From the NCBI GenBank assembly GCA_023052935.1, contig CM041295.1, positions 105,572,711-105,636,710 of the forward strand: DNA of 64,000 nucleotides. The letters run 5' to 3'. Position 1 is the first letter of the stretch. The number at the start of each line of letters is the position of its first letter. Below, one piece after another: positions 51,597 to 62,390 of this stretch. The notes under the pieces are model-generated. The model saw only the letters and a list, made by a program, of their open reading frames with translations, was not told the DNA's origin and did not search any database. The stretch comes from Piezodorus guildinii (taxonomy: Eukaryota; Arthropoda; Insecta; Hemiptera; Pentatomidae). Both the position numbers and the translations under genes were made by a program.

Positions 51597-53797
51597 TTTT
51601 TTTTTTTTTTATTTATTGGAATTTACAACTGTATACAGGAATACAACAAGTAAATTAGATGAAATATATAAAGGCATGAAACACATGTAGAGAAGCTTCC
51701 CAATGGAAGCACTCTAAAAATGATTTAAACTAGAAGGTCTCGGGGCCATCTCCTTTTCAGACGCCTCGGAGGATTGTCAGGAATCGAAGGGGAAGAAAGG
51801 TTTGAAACTAGAGGATTAGGGTGGGAATGGAGTTTGCCATGAAAGGAATGGTATCTAGATCGGGCCAAATCAGCAACATACGGAACATTAAGATCTTTAT
51901 GGATTAGTGTATTCGTGACAAAGTAAGGAGCATTGAGGATTTTACGAAGGATTTTGGATTGTAGGGATTGGATACGGGAAGAATTCGATGGTTTAGTAGA
52001 GCCCCAAAGCTCTACTCCGTAAGTCCATATCGGCCTTATGATAGTCATGTAGATGAGTCTTTTGTAGTTAAGTGGAAGATTAGAACGTTTGTCTAGTAAG
52101 TGTTGAAGTAGTCGAAAACGTCGAGCAGTTTCTTGTCGTTTAAGTCTTGTATGAGGGTTCCAAGTGAGACGTTTGTCAAGGTGCAGTCCTAGATATCGGA
52201 TCTGTTCAACCGGGACAAGAGGAGTATTATTGAAGGAAACAGTAGGGCAGGATGTCATAGGTTTACGACGAAGGGTAAAGGTAATTTGGTTGGATTTGTT
52301 GGCATTTATTTTAATTCTCCAGTTCTGACACCACACTTCAAGGTCTCTGATGTGGGATTGGAGAGTTTGAGAGGCAATAGTTGGATCAGTATTGACTGAT
52401 AACACACAAGTGTCATCAGCGTAGGTAGAAAGGAAAGTGTTAGGATGGGATGGGATATCAGCTGTATAAACTGTGAAAAGAATAGGTCCCAGGATACTGC
52501 CTTGAGGAACACCAGCAAACTGATTAAAAATGGATGAATAGGAATTATTATGATTTACTTTGAAGGATCTGTCAGTGAGGTAGGACTTGATGATAAGGAA
52601 GTATGTAGGGGGAAGGAAATTGCGGAGTTTGTAAAGCAATCCCGGGTGCCAGACTCGGTCAAAGGCTTGTTCTACGTCGAGGAATGCTCCCGTGCAGTAC
52701 AACCCGCGCTCTAATGCAGACGAGACAACGTCCACCACACGATGACATTGCTGGATAGTGGAGTGGGAGGTTCTGAATCCAAACTGGTGATCAGGAATTA
52801 TGGAATTAGTATCTAGGATGGGATATAAGCGTTTCAGTATAAGTTTTTCCAAGATTTTACCCATGATTGGTAAAAGTGAGATGGGACGGTAAGAAGATGG
52901 ATTTTCAGGCGGTTTCTTAGGTTTGGGTATCATTTTGACAATGGATAATTTCCAGGAAGCAGGAAAGTATGTGGAACGGAGTACGGAATTATATATGTAA
53001 GTAAGATATAGGATAGCTTTTCGAGGAAGGAGTTTTAAAATATGGGAAGTTATAAGATCATGTCCAGGAGCTTTGCGGGATGGTAAACTCTGGATGATGT
53101 TAGATATTTCAGTAGGATGGAACGCTTTTGGAGGAAGAACCATTTGGAGTGGGATATCTAGTTCTGCTTCTATAAACTTAATGTGACCGGGATTATGAAT
53201 ATCTGGATGTGGATTAAAGGTTTTAAAAAGGTGCTGACCGAATATCTGGGCCTTTTCTTCATCAGATCTTGTCCAGATATGGGATTCAGTTAGGAGTGGA
53301 TGATTACATTCTTTGTACTTCAGTAACTTTTTTGTGGTCATCCATAACGATCTGTCTGTAATAGTTAGTTTTTCAGTAAAGTTGAGTAAGTTTTGAATTT
53401 TAACTTTTCTGATTTCTGATTTTAGTCTGTTAGTAAGTTTGTTATAATAAGTTTTGTCTGAAGGGTATCTAGTCCTATGCCACTTCGATCTTGCTCTGCG
53501 TTTTTCCCTTAATAAGATTCGAATGTGCTGTGGCAGGATAGTCTCCTGTGAGTTAGTAGTGTTAATGGTTGTTGTGTTGTCAAGTATACTACTGCTGATT
53601 GAGTCAGTCAGTTTTTCAACAGCTTTATCTATATCATGTTTAGTCTTTAGTGGTATTTTTAAGTCAAATTTGTTTCCCAAGTCATATCTGAATCCGTCCC
53701 AGTCTACTCGTCCTGTAATCAGAGTGGGAATGGTGGGCTTAGGAACAAGGCTTGAATGCAAGGAAAGCAGAACCGGACTATGATCGGATGACAGGTC
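51597..53797 (-). mobile_element. LINE family A (Jockey-like), 5'-truncated recent insertion
   Basis: Bounded by a perfect 13-bp duplication, ACTAAAGAAATTT, at 51584-51596 and 53798-53810. The 3' end on the minus strand is a CAATAAAT tail followed by about 17 A. The 5' end is cut inside the endonuclease domain at DLSSDHSPV, the usual result of incomplete target-primed reverse transcription. This is the best-preserved LINE in the window and defines the family A 3' end shared by about ten other fragments. Confidence 0.92.
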
Positions 53798-53818
53798 ACT
53801 AAAGAAATTTAAACACAA
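51725..53818 (-). CDS. LINE A endonuclease C-terminus and reverse transcriptase, open frame
   Basis: 697 codons without a stop, but the first six or so residues come from flanking DNA and the target duplication. The element's own part starts at DLSSDHSPV, the last endonuclease motif. Reverse transcriptase motifs follow: SYRPISLLP (309-317), HQFGFRTSHST (344-354), FLDVEQAFDRVWH (379-391), AGVPQGSILGP (435-445) and YADD (466-469). The C-terminus ends KRRWPRDLLV. The sequence is typical of the Jockey group of non-LTR retrotransposons. Without the full endonuclease and ORF1 it cannot move on its own. Confidence 0.92.
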   Translation of the reverse strand: MCLNFFSDLSSDHSPVLLSLHSSLVPKPTIPTLITGRVDWDGFRYDLGNKFDLKIPLKTKHDIDKAVEKLTDSISSSILDNTTTINTTNSQETILPQHIRILLREKRRARSKWHRTRYPSDKTYYNKLTNRLKSEIRKVKIQNLLNFTEKLTITDRSLWMTTKKLLKYKECNHPLLTESHIWTRSDEEKAQIFGQHLFKTFNPHPDIHNPGHIKFIEAELDIPLQMVLPPKAFHPTEISNIIQSLPSRKAPGHDLITSHILKLLPRKAILYLTYIYNSVLRSTYFPASWKLSIVKMIPKPKKPPENPSSYRPISLLPIMGKILEKLILKRLYPILDTNSIIPDHQFGFRTSHSTIQQCHRVVDVVSSALERGLYCTGAFLDVEQAFDRVWHPGLLYKLRNFLPPTYFLIIKSYLTDRSFKVNHNNSYSSIFNQFAGVPQGSILGPILFTVYTADIPSHPNTFLSTYADDTCVLSVNTDPTIASQTLQSHIRDLEVWCQNWRIKINANKSNQITFTLRRKPMTSCPTVSFNNTPLVPVEQIRYLGLHLDKRLTWNPHTRLKRQETARRFRLLQHLLDKRSNLPLNYKRLIYMTIIRPIWTYGVELWGSTKPSNSSRIQSLQSKILRKILNAPYFVTNTLIHKDLNVPYVADLARSRYHSFHGKLHSHPNPLVSNLSSPSIPDNPPRRLKRRWPRDLLV

Positions 53819-55030
53819 AAATATTATTTAAATTTACAGCTGTGTTAGGAGTAATTTTTAAAATAAAACATGTAATATGTCAATGGCCAAGAATATTATC
53901 AAGTAAAATAAAACATTAAAGAAGGGCATATAATGAGCGGTGATAGCAAAAATCTGATGTTAAATATGGAGAGAAGATAGTTAAAAATGTTTATGAATAT
54001 TTTAGAACTTTTACCTGAAGAAATAAAATTTAGATCAGGAAGTTCTTAGATGGTTAATGGGATAAAATGTATTAACCTATTAACCAGAGTATCCCGAAGT
54101 ATCCCCTAACCACCAATTTTGACATTTTGTTTTTCTTAACATATGTTGTACTAAGGGTTTCACTTTTTGTAATTTAGAAAGAATATTACATGTTTGTTTG
54201 GAATATATTTGTATGAATATCTGATAAATTGATCTTACAACCAGAAATTGATGCATTATTCAATATTTTATTTGTTGTCCTAGCCTTCAGTCAGACAACA
54301 AGAATTAATATCCAAAAGAGGGGAAACTAATACATTTGAATATTAAAGTATTTCAGTGTTGCATATACTAAAATTATAATTTTTATTATATATGTATGTA
54401 GCTTTTAATTTTGGGAGCAGAAGGGGGCACCATATGTGTTATGGCTCATGGTTTTACAATAATAGTTCTTATATATATGCATAAAATAAAAAAAATTCAT
54501 TAAAAATCATTATATGTTGGTCATTTTAACTTTATTAGTATTTTTATAGCAGCCATTATCAAAATTAATGGATTTCCGATTTCGACAGTGGTAGAAACCA
54601 GTCATATTCAGTTAAGGTCCATAAATAGCTAGCTATTGGGAACAATTGCAATACAGATTTCATTCTTAGCCCCAAGAATCTGAGGCAGTAACCTCATTCC
54701 ACTTTAAGAAAGACCATGATATTAAACTGAAAAAGTTTGGTGTTACTACAAAAAGACCTGTGAACTTGTCACAACAAAATGGATGTGGAAAATGAAGATG
54801 ACCGATACCATGCCTTTGAATATTGAGGTAAATTTTATACATACTTCTTCTTTGGATGGCTTCTTATTCACATTATAAGTCAATTATCTTATTTTATTTT
54901 TTTTTTTATTGTAAAAAATATAATTAAAAAAAAACAGCTACACGTTGTTGTAACAATAATATAAATCCGGATAATTAAAAAAAATTCTGTATTACTAAAA
55001 CTTTGGAGGGGTGGGATAAGAACTTCATAA
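53811..55030. other. AT-rich stretch without recognised genes
   Basis: It begins at the right target duplication of the LINE A insertion. No coding or repeat similarity noticed up to the SINE tail at 55061. Confidence 0.45.
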
Positions 55031-55060
55031 GGACCGCATTTTTTCTACTCCAACTTCTAG

Positions 55061-55150
55061 CAATGCAGTGATATGGCCGCGATCACGCTCAACCGCCAGG
55101 TTTTCCCTCCAATTTGTAAAAACTGAGTGAGCCCCAGGAGAGTCAAAGAC
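55061..55150 (-). mobile_element. SINE tail fragment
   Basis: GCAGTGATATGGCCGCGATC, then CGCTCAACCGCCAGGTTTTC and GAGCCCCAGGAG match the 3' part of the SINE at 7260-7365 in the same orientation. The tRNA-like head is missing. Confidence 0.65.
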
Positions 55151-55439
55151 AGATTCGCAGCTGATATAACACTTTGAGATTAGCGTTTTTGCGATATAAT
55201 TACCACTATAAAAATAATAATAATCAGTAGTGATGCTTCTCTTAATAGAAAAGCAAGTGAAAATATCTATTTCAGGTTCCGTTTAGCAAGAAAAACATTA
55301 ACAGAAGAAAAATAGTTAAAATTTAATCATAAATTTGCATGAATAAGAAGACATCCAATGAAGAAGTGTGAATATAATTAAAATAAGAAACCTCAGCCCA
55401 TCCTTCAAAAGTTATAGTAGAAATGGTTTTTCTCATTTA

Positions 55440-55735
55440 CCTATATATGAAATATGTGATGAGGAAAAGTATTGCGATCTTGAAAAATTTCGAATTTGAG
55501 TTTTCTCCGAAAATAAAGGTTTTAGGGTCCCCCTAGTCCAAGTTACCAAGTTGCGCTAAAAGGTTTGTGTATGTAGGTGGTAAGTCTAGCACAAAAACGA
55601 AAAGTGGTAAGAAACTGAAATTTCGTATTGAAGACAACTATACGTCCGAGAAGTTACAGCAGCTTTTTCACCAAAATCAGTTTGTAACGAAAACGGCTGT
55701 AACGATTTTGATTCAACTATCTTTACCGATGTTAA
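55440..55735 (-). repeat. Dispersed repeat E, right part inverted
   Basis: On the minus strand GTGCTAGACTTACCACCTAC, GACCCTAAAACC and TTCAAGATCGCAATAC match 12790-12910. The 64-codon frame at 55567-55761 arises from this repeat. Confidence 0.5.
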
Positions 55736-55819
55736 ATTTGATGAGTTTTAATATCATATAATATTTAATATAATATTATAATAATAATATAATATTTAAT
55801 ATCATCGCTGAAGAGACTA

Positions 55820-56526
55820 ATGAACTGCTTCATCTTCGGAATTCCCAGGCGCTCTCAGGTCTCCACCTGGTATGCCGAGTTGAAGTGGCTTTATCCGAAA
55901 TTCCGACGGCAGTACTTCCTAGGAACCCATCTTTATAAATCCTTCAGAACCAAAAAAACCCTCTATATCTATAACATGTTCACTCCACTCTCCTCTGTCC
56001 ATTCTATCAACACAAGATCCCAGTCCCTGAACCTGTTCATTCCCTCCTACAGAACTACTTCCTTCAAGAGATCTTTCGTTATTCGTGCTACTTCATTTTG
56101 GAATTCCTTACCCATGCCTATTCGTACATCCCAATCCTTAACTTCCTTCAAGCATAAACTATTTATCCATCTCCTTGAATATCAGTCTACCGCGACTTTA
56201 TAAGTTTTGACTATTTACACTGTTTATTTATTTTTATTTATTTTATTTTTTTTTTATTATTCAATGTTTCAGTTCATTTTATTTCTCTTATCAATTATAA
56301 GGTTGCAATATTACCTTGTACATATATATGCGTGTGTTTAAGTGTATGTATGCATCTTTTTTATTTTATTTTTCTTTATTCATAATATGCAGTATAATTT
56401 GTTGTATGATGTATATTTTGTAGACGTAATAGCCAGAAGATTAATACTTTAATGTACATTTGTATTATTCTTAGGGGACTAGCTGTCCCAGAATAAAAAT
56501 TATTTTTTCATTTCATTTCATTTCAT
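55820..56526 (+). mobile_element. LINE family B 3' part, best-preserved copy
   Basis: The open frame to 56203 reads WYAELKWLYPKFRRQYFLGT, then SFVIRATSFWNSLPMPIR and SLTSFKHKLFIHLLEY, the C-terminus of CR1/L2-like reverse transcriptases. A 300-base 3' end closes with GGGACTAGCTGTCCCAGAAT, AAAAATT and a (TTTCA)n microsatellite instead of a poly(A) tail. Short tandem repeats at the 3' end are known for these groups. Confidence 0.8.
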
Positions 56527-56640
56527 ATAGGTTTCATTCTGTTTTAAAAAGTCTTCCAGGGCTTAAATGACGATATTTTAATCTTTTTTCCCTCTAAAGT
56601 TCTTTTACAATATGAGGGTGGTTGACAGTATGTATATATT

Positions 56641-56923
56641 GGGGGAAGTTAATTCCAAGTGCAGTCATCAAAATACTTATTAAGTAGAAAACTTAATTTA
56701 TTTGTGATTAATGACCAAAAGGCCGATTCGCGTTTCTTTGATATAACCACTATAAAAATAATACAAGTGCCATTACAAAAAGAACAAAGTATTGCATAGA
56801 AGTACATGAAAAATACAATAAGAATATATCATACATACAATATATGTTATTGTTATTGGCACAAATAAATTAAGTTTTCTACTTAATTAAGTGTTTTGAT
56901 GAGTGCGACCGGAACTAACTTCT
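56641..56923. mobile_element. Foldback element with about 60-bp arms
   Basis: GAAGTTAATTCCAAGTGCAG on the left and the inverse (CGGAACTAACTTC side) on the right share about 60 bp with few mismatches, around a 155-bp centre. One arm recurs at 58594-58662 and another at 61492-61535, so it is a dispersed family. Confidence 0.65.
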
Positions 56924-56934
56924 TAAGTAAAAGT

Positions 56935-57300
56935 AAAGTTTTGTTTAATATGTATCTCATAAATGTCTAGTCTTGTTGTGAGAGCAGAAAATAGAACTCA
57001 AGCGGAGCAAAAAAGTTCATATGACTTACCGATAGTTTGGTTGTCAAGGGTGAGGAAGGAAAATTAAATTTTGAGATTTTTGCTGTTAACCACGGTTTTC
57101 AATGAAAAGCATTTTTTTTCGTAATTCTTGCCTCATCGCATCCTTGATTGGCGTATGAAGGTAGGTTTATTTTGTTTCGCTTTAAAGCTAATTGAATGGA
57201 GAAGTTTTTGTGAGATAATGTAAAACCTAACGATAGTAGAGTAATAGCTCATTGAAATATTATAAATTAATGTTATACAAAACGTTATGTGACACTTACT
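56935..57300. repeat. Dispersed repeat G, second copy
   Basis: CATAAATGTCTAGTCTTGTT, then GAGCAAAAAAGTTCATATGA and GAAGGAAAATTAAATTTTGA match 740-870 and 1255-1330. Followed by sequence inverse to 1060-1200. Confidence 0.5.
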
Positions 57301-58620
57301 GTTTCATTTTAAAGGTTTGACGTCATATAATTTCTAGGAAATTCAAGTTGAGAAAAAGGTTAAAGAATTACATTGAGTTTCGATAGAAATATTTGTTTCA
57401 AATTGAATAATGTAACAGTAGATTTTTATCGATAGAAATATGTGTTTCAGATTAAATAATCTAACGGTAGAAATTATTACCTACAACAATCACTTACTTT
57501 TATGCCGTTTTTATAACTCTCCATTACCTTCTACAACTTTTTATCTAAGATAACATTTTCCATAAAGACCTCAACGTTTCGTATGTTAATGATTTGGCCC
57601 GATCTAGATACCATTCCTTTCATGACAAACTCCATTCCCACCCTAATCCTCTTGTTTCAATACTTTCTTCCTCTTCAGTTCCGGACAATCCTCCGAGGCG
57701 TCTGAAAAGAAGATGGCCTCGAGACCTTCTAGTGTAGAAAAGTTACAGGAGTGCTGCCATTGGTTAGTTCTTCTTCAAGTTTGTTTCACGCCATTTAACT
57801 TTTGTCACATTTAATTGTTGTACCTTGAAGTACAGTTGTAAATTTCAATAAATGATGTTAAAAAAAAAAAAAAAAAAAAAGATAACATTTTACCAAATTC
57901 TTTCATCTTGTATATTTACCAGTAGATTTTTTTTGTCATGGATTAAACAAATTTAGCTTTGTCAAGTGTATATTTTTGCCTAAGCAACCTATTGTTATTT
58001 TTTAAATTTTATTTTAAAGGTTTGACTTCTTAAACCTTCTAGGAAATTCAAGTTAAAAAAAAAGTTAAAGAATTACATTGCGTTTCAGTAGAAATTATTA
58101 CCTTCAAATATCACTTACTTCTAATGCCGTTTTCATAACTCTCCATTACCTTCTACAAATTTTTATCTAAGATAACATTTTACCCAATTCTTTTATCTTG
58201 TATATTTACCCGTATTTTATTAATTTTAACCACATGAAATGGTCAATTTTTCGTTACTTCAAAATTAAAGTTACTTTAAAGAAAGGAAATTTTATTATAT
58301 TATTGTCTCCAACAATCAGTTAGCTTTATCGCTTTACATCACTCCCCATGAACTTTTACAATTTTGTGTATACGTTAATAGTTTGTCTAAAATCTTTTGC
58401 TCTCCAATTGTATATTATACATCTACATTACTGTTCTTATTTTCAAAAACACAAAAATTACATTTAAAAAATATGTTTTATCTTTTCTCCTATAGTTGGA
58501 ATTCGTTCAGCTTATATATTTACCCGTTGTTTATCAATGCTAACAAGCAGATATGTTTGTTATTTCGAATCTACAAAATTGAAGGAACTTTATTGGGAGA
58601 AGTTAGTTCCGGTTGCATTC
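57300..58620 (+). repeat. Two or more repeat E copies in tandem, split by LINE A
   Basis: The phrase TCTCCATTACCTTCTACAA with TTTTTATCTAAGATAACATT occurs at 57520 and 58140. AACAATCAGTTAGCTTTATC, CATCTACATTACTG and CAATGCTAACAAGCAG occur at 58310-58560. The LINE A piece 57556-57880 sits inside the first copy. Confidence 0.55.
57556..57880 (+). mobile_element. LINE A 3' fragment inserted in repeat E
   Basis: Starts at CATAAAGACCTCAACGTTTC, continues through DLARSRYHSFHDKLHSHPNP and NPPRRLKRRWPRDLLV, then the shared 3' end and about 20 A. It splits a copy of repeat E: the phrase on its left (CTAAGATAACATTTT) recurs directly after its A tail (AAGATAACATTTTACC), giving a target duplication of about 13 bases. 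Confidence 0.85.
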
Positions 58621-58754
58621 ATCAAAACACTTAATTAAGAAGAAAACTTAAATTATTTGTGTCAATAACAAATATGGTATAAAATATAATTCATTTGTGT
58701 CAATAACAATAATAAACATTGTATATATGATATGTTCTTATTTTATTTGTGTTG

Positions 58755-59205
58755 GTACCCAGGTCTTTGTACAAACTCCGTAATTCATTTCTCCACATAT
58801 TCCTGATTCTCAATCCTACCTCTCTGATAGATCCTTCAAGATAAATCACAATAGTTCCTATTCATCCCTTTTTACACAGACTGCTGGTGTTCCTCAAGGC
58901 AGCATTCTGGGACCCATTCTATACACAGTCTACACAGCTGATATCCCAACCCATCCTAACACATTCCTTTCTACCTATGCTGATGACACCTGCGTGTTAT
59001 CAGTTCATAAAGATTCATTTGTTGCCTCACATACCCTGCAAGTCCACATCAAAGACCTAGAAGTATGGTGTGAGAACTGGAGAATAAAAACAAATCCCAT
59101 CAAATAACCTTTATCTTTCATCCTAAACCTTTGGCTTCCTTCCCTACAGTATCCTTTAATAACACTCAACTAGTTCCTGTTGAACAGATCCGATACCTAG
59201 GACTT
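58755..59205 (+). mobile_element. LINE A reverse-transcriptase fragment
   Basis: Reads NHNSSYSSLFTQTAGVPQGS, ILGPILYTVYTADIPTHPNT and STYADDTCVLSVHKD, including an intact YADD. Frame breaks occur before and after. It stops abruptly at the RYLGL region, where LINE B ORF1 sequence begins. Confidence 0.85.
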
Positions 59206-61162
59206 CTTCTGACTCTACTGAAGAGCTCTCTCTGGAAAAAAATACTTAAAAAAATAAAGTAGGTGAGCTCAAGGTCCGTCTTAATAAGGCCGAGCAGGGC
59301 CTACTTCGTCGGTCCTTAGAAATTGGGGGTATCCCGGTACGCCCGGGGCCTAGGCATGAAGATTTCTCCCGAGGACCTGAACACGGTGGTACGTCGCAGA
59401 TCGAACCGGATGACGAAAGAACACCTCCTGTCGTTGGTCATTTCGTCAGGCAAATCACGAGGGACGAGCTGGTAAAGCAAAGAAAGGTCAAAAGCGATTT
59501 CACCACGCTGGATATCGGGTGGAAATCCAATGATTGCCGCCGTATATACCTGAGTGAAGAAATGTTGAATTTACTGGTACACTCGACAGAAGAGATCGCC
59601 TGAAAAACTAAAATATGTCTGGTTTTCGGCCGGCATAGTTCGCTATCGTAAGGTCGACAGATATCCGGTAGTCTTCGTTGACCGAGCGCAGGACCTAGAG
59701 GTCTTCGGCTGACGTCCTGGCTACCGTCTACTCTCTGGCTACAAACGGATTCACATCACGGACTTTACATGTAATTTACTGAGTTTAATGTTTAATGTCG
59801 CGGTATATTTTTATACAGTTTTTATTTTCTTCAATAGTCATTATTTATTCTCATTTCTCAAGTATTCTTCACTCAACACTTTTGATTATTTTATTATGAA
59901 TTTATTTTCTTCTTGTTTTTAAATTTAGCTACATCGTCTTCCTACCATCAGTGTTTTTCCCATCCCATACCTAAGACTAGTATTCTAAACATCAGCCATG
60001 TCAACTCCCAATTTTCACCCGTTCATTATGATGAATTCCTTCAATACTTTACGCGGAACTTTTACCATATCATTGCAGTTTCAGAAACTTGGCTAAAACC
60101 ATAGATAGAAGAGGAGATAATAATCTCCTCTTCTATCACTCCTTCTTATGTCATGACCGATTAGGCCGCACTGGCGGAGGCGTCGTTCTCTATGTATATA
60201 ATAGCCTAAAATCCCGTATCCCCCGTAGATGTCTCAATCCCATCCGATCATCCTCATATTGAATTTAAATCTCCGGCGACATCAACACCAATTTCCTTTC
60301 CCTCCTATGACAAACTGCACCTCGAAAATCTCTTCTTTTCATTGTACCTTTCTCTTCCACCCACCATATTCGTTGTTAAGATACCTGGCTCGACCATCAT
60401 GTAATTGATACAGCACATAGCCTTCTCTCTTCATCTCAATTACTAGTCCCATTCTTATCCTGTCATGACCTAATACACATATCATACAATATCAAAACTA
60501 TAGCAATCCTTTCTAAAACAACTTTACTGAAATTATCCAATCGTCGATATTCTCACCTCCAACCTCATCAGTATCCTTAACAAACATGCTTCCCTCAAAA
60601 CCTTCACCTTTCACCGCCGCTCTCCTCCTTGGATGAGTCCAGAAATTAAAGATTTGCAAAAGAGGCCTGAGGAAGCCCGTAGACCCTTTAGACGTACTAG
60701 ACTATCAAGCGTTCAGGGCACTCTGCAATCTGACTCAGATAACTATCAGACAAGCAAAATCTAACTACTTTCACGAAACTCTTTCCTCTGCTCCCGATTC
60801 AAAGTCAAAATGGCAACTCCTTCGCCAACTGTCTTCTTGCAAATCCTCTTCCTTACCATCCTATCAAGCCTCACTAGATGAATTAAATATATAATTTTCA
60901 TCTTTCTCCTCTGATAATCATTCTCCACATCCTTCCGACTTTTCTTCAGTAACATCATTTAATCCAGATAATTTTTATTTTTCCGATATCTCACCAACTG
61001 GTTTTATCTCCTCTGTTATGAAATCCCATACCAACTCCATTGGATTTGATGGAATACCCGTAAAATTATTAAAATTATGCCTTTCCGAAATTCTGTCAGT
61101 TCTTCTATTCATCTATAATTTTTCTCTCCAAAATTCTACATTTCCAACTACTTGGAGAACCC
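59206..61162 (+). mobile_element. LINE family B, decayed copy with ORF1 end, endonuclease and start of reverse transcriptase
   Basis: 59250-59720 encodes an ORF1-type C-terminal part (RRSLEIGGIPVRP, VGHFVRQITRDELVKQRKVK, DIGWKSNDCRRIYLSEE) with stops near its end. 59913-60104 opens the endonuclease (SILNISHVN, IIAVSETWLKP). 60640-60800 has the SPPWMSPEIKDL segment before reverse transcriptase, and 60960-61160 the SIGFDGIPVKLLKLCL segment. Many stops make it non-functional. The layout suits CR1/L2-like LINEs. LINE A 3' sequence begins directly after. Confidence 0.75.
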
Positions 61163-61392
61163 ACTAGTTTCCATCCTTTCTTCCTCTTCAACTCCGGCTA
61201 ATCCTCCGAGGCGCCTGAAAAAGAAGTGGCCTCGGGACCTTCTAGTTTAGAATATTTTTAGAATGCTTTCAGTGGGAAGCTTCTCTACATGTATATTATG
61301 TCATCGTATTATATAACACATAAACATTTACTTGATGTATTTTTGTTTCGTTAAAACAGTAGTAAATACCAATAAAATTAAAAAAAAAAAAA
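61163..61392 (+). mobile_element. LINE A 3' end following LINE B
   Basis: Reads LVSILSSSSTPANPPRRLKK, then KWPRDLLV, the 3' untranslated end and an A tail at about 61380. About 360 bases of family A that should separate it from 58755-59205 are missing. Confidence 0.8.
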
Positions 61393-61719
61393 ATTTAATT
61401 TAATAGTATTATTTTTATGATAATAGTTATACCGCAAAAACACTAATCTCAAGATATTATATCAGCTGCGAATCGGCATTTGGGTCAGTAAGCACAAATA
61501 AATTAAGTTTCCTACTCAATCAAGTGCTTTGATTTAGTAGATATATTTCGAGAATGGAGGTTAGTGAAACTGGAGTCTTGCGAGAACCAGATTTTTTCGT
61601 CGTATATTAAACAAATTCAGCTTTTTCAAATGTATATTATTGCTTAAGCAACCTGTTGCTTTTTTTTTTTTTTTTTCTGATTTTTTTTTTTAACAAGTCC
61701 TAGATACTATTGCATCTTA

Positions 61720-62390
61720 ACGATTAACAGACAGTAGCGATGCCTGTTCATCAAAGCGATAACGTCGACAGCTTAATTACGATTCAAGCGCTGATATTTA
61801 CGAGTGGTTATACCAAGGACAGGAGGCAGGGCCGAGGGACTTATTTAAGTCCGGGGGGAGTCTGAGACTGCGCCTCGTTGCCGGCCCTCCCCCGCCGAAC
61901 CCCACAAGCTATCGATCTGCCAAATGGAAAGGTGGCTCAATGACCGCAGGCTCTGGCTCTTTGGGAACAACCTCCCCCTGCTTCCGAGAAGGTTAGTTGT
62001 CCTAGCTCTGATATTAATGGCGTTTTAGCCTCAAGTTCAGGCTTATTTGCTTCAAAAGGTAAAAATAAAAATAATAATAAATGAAGCAAGCGCCATCACT
62101 GAACACACGCACCTGCACACACGCATGAGCACCAAGGGCGTGCATAGAAGCATGCACGGCCACCGCAGGCGGACTTCAAGCACTTTGCAATGATAAAAAC
62201 ACCAGTGAATACAGCAAATTGAATAAATAAAACATGAAAACAATAGGCTTAGCGAACCAGAAGGTTCATGCCGTTACCAACAATATTTGGCAACACATTT
62301 CATTCCAGTGACTGCTGTCCAAATCCGAACTTGACACAGTCCTCCCACCTACGCCTCGGCATACCAGTCAGTTCAGCGCATATTTACTTT
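61720..62390. other. GC-rich patch of unknown nature
   Basis: Contains AGGGCCGAGGGACTTATTTA (a possible TATA-like TTATTTAAG), GGCCCTCCCCCGCC and CGCACCTGCACACACGCATG. No convincing open frame. The composition contrasts with the surrounding sequence, so a foreign or promoter-like origin is possible. Confidence 0.35.

Noticed and set aside
51725..53818. Full-length host protein starting MCLNFFSD
   Set aside because: The first residues come from the target duplication and flank; the rest is a 5'-truncated LINE.
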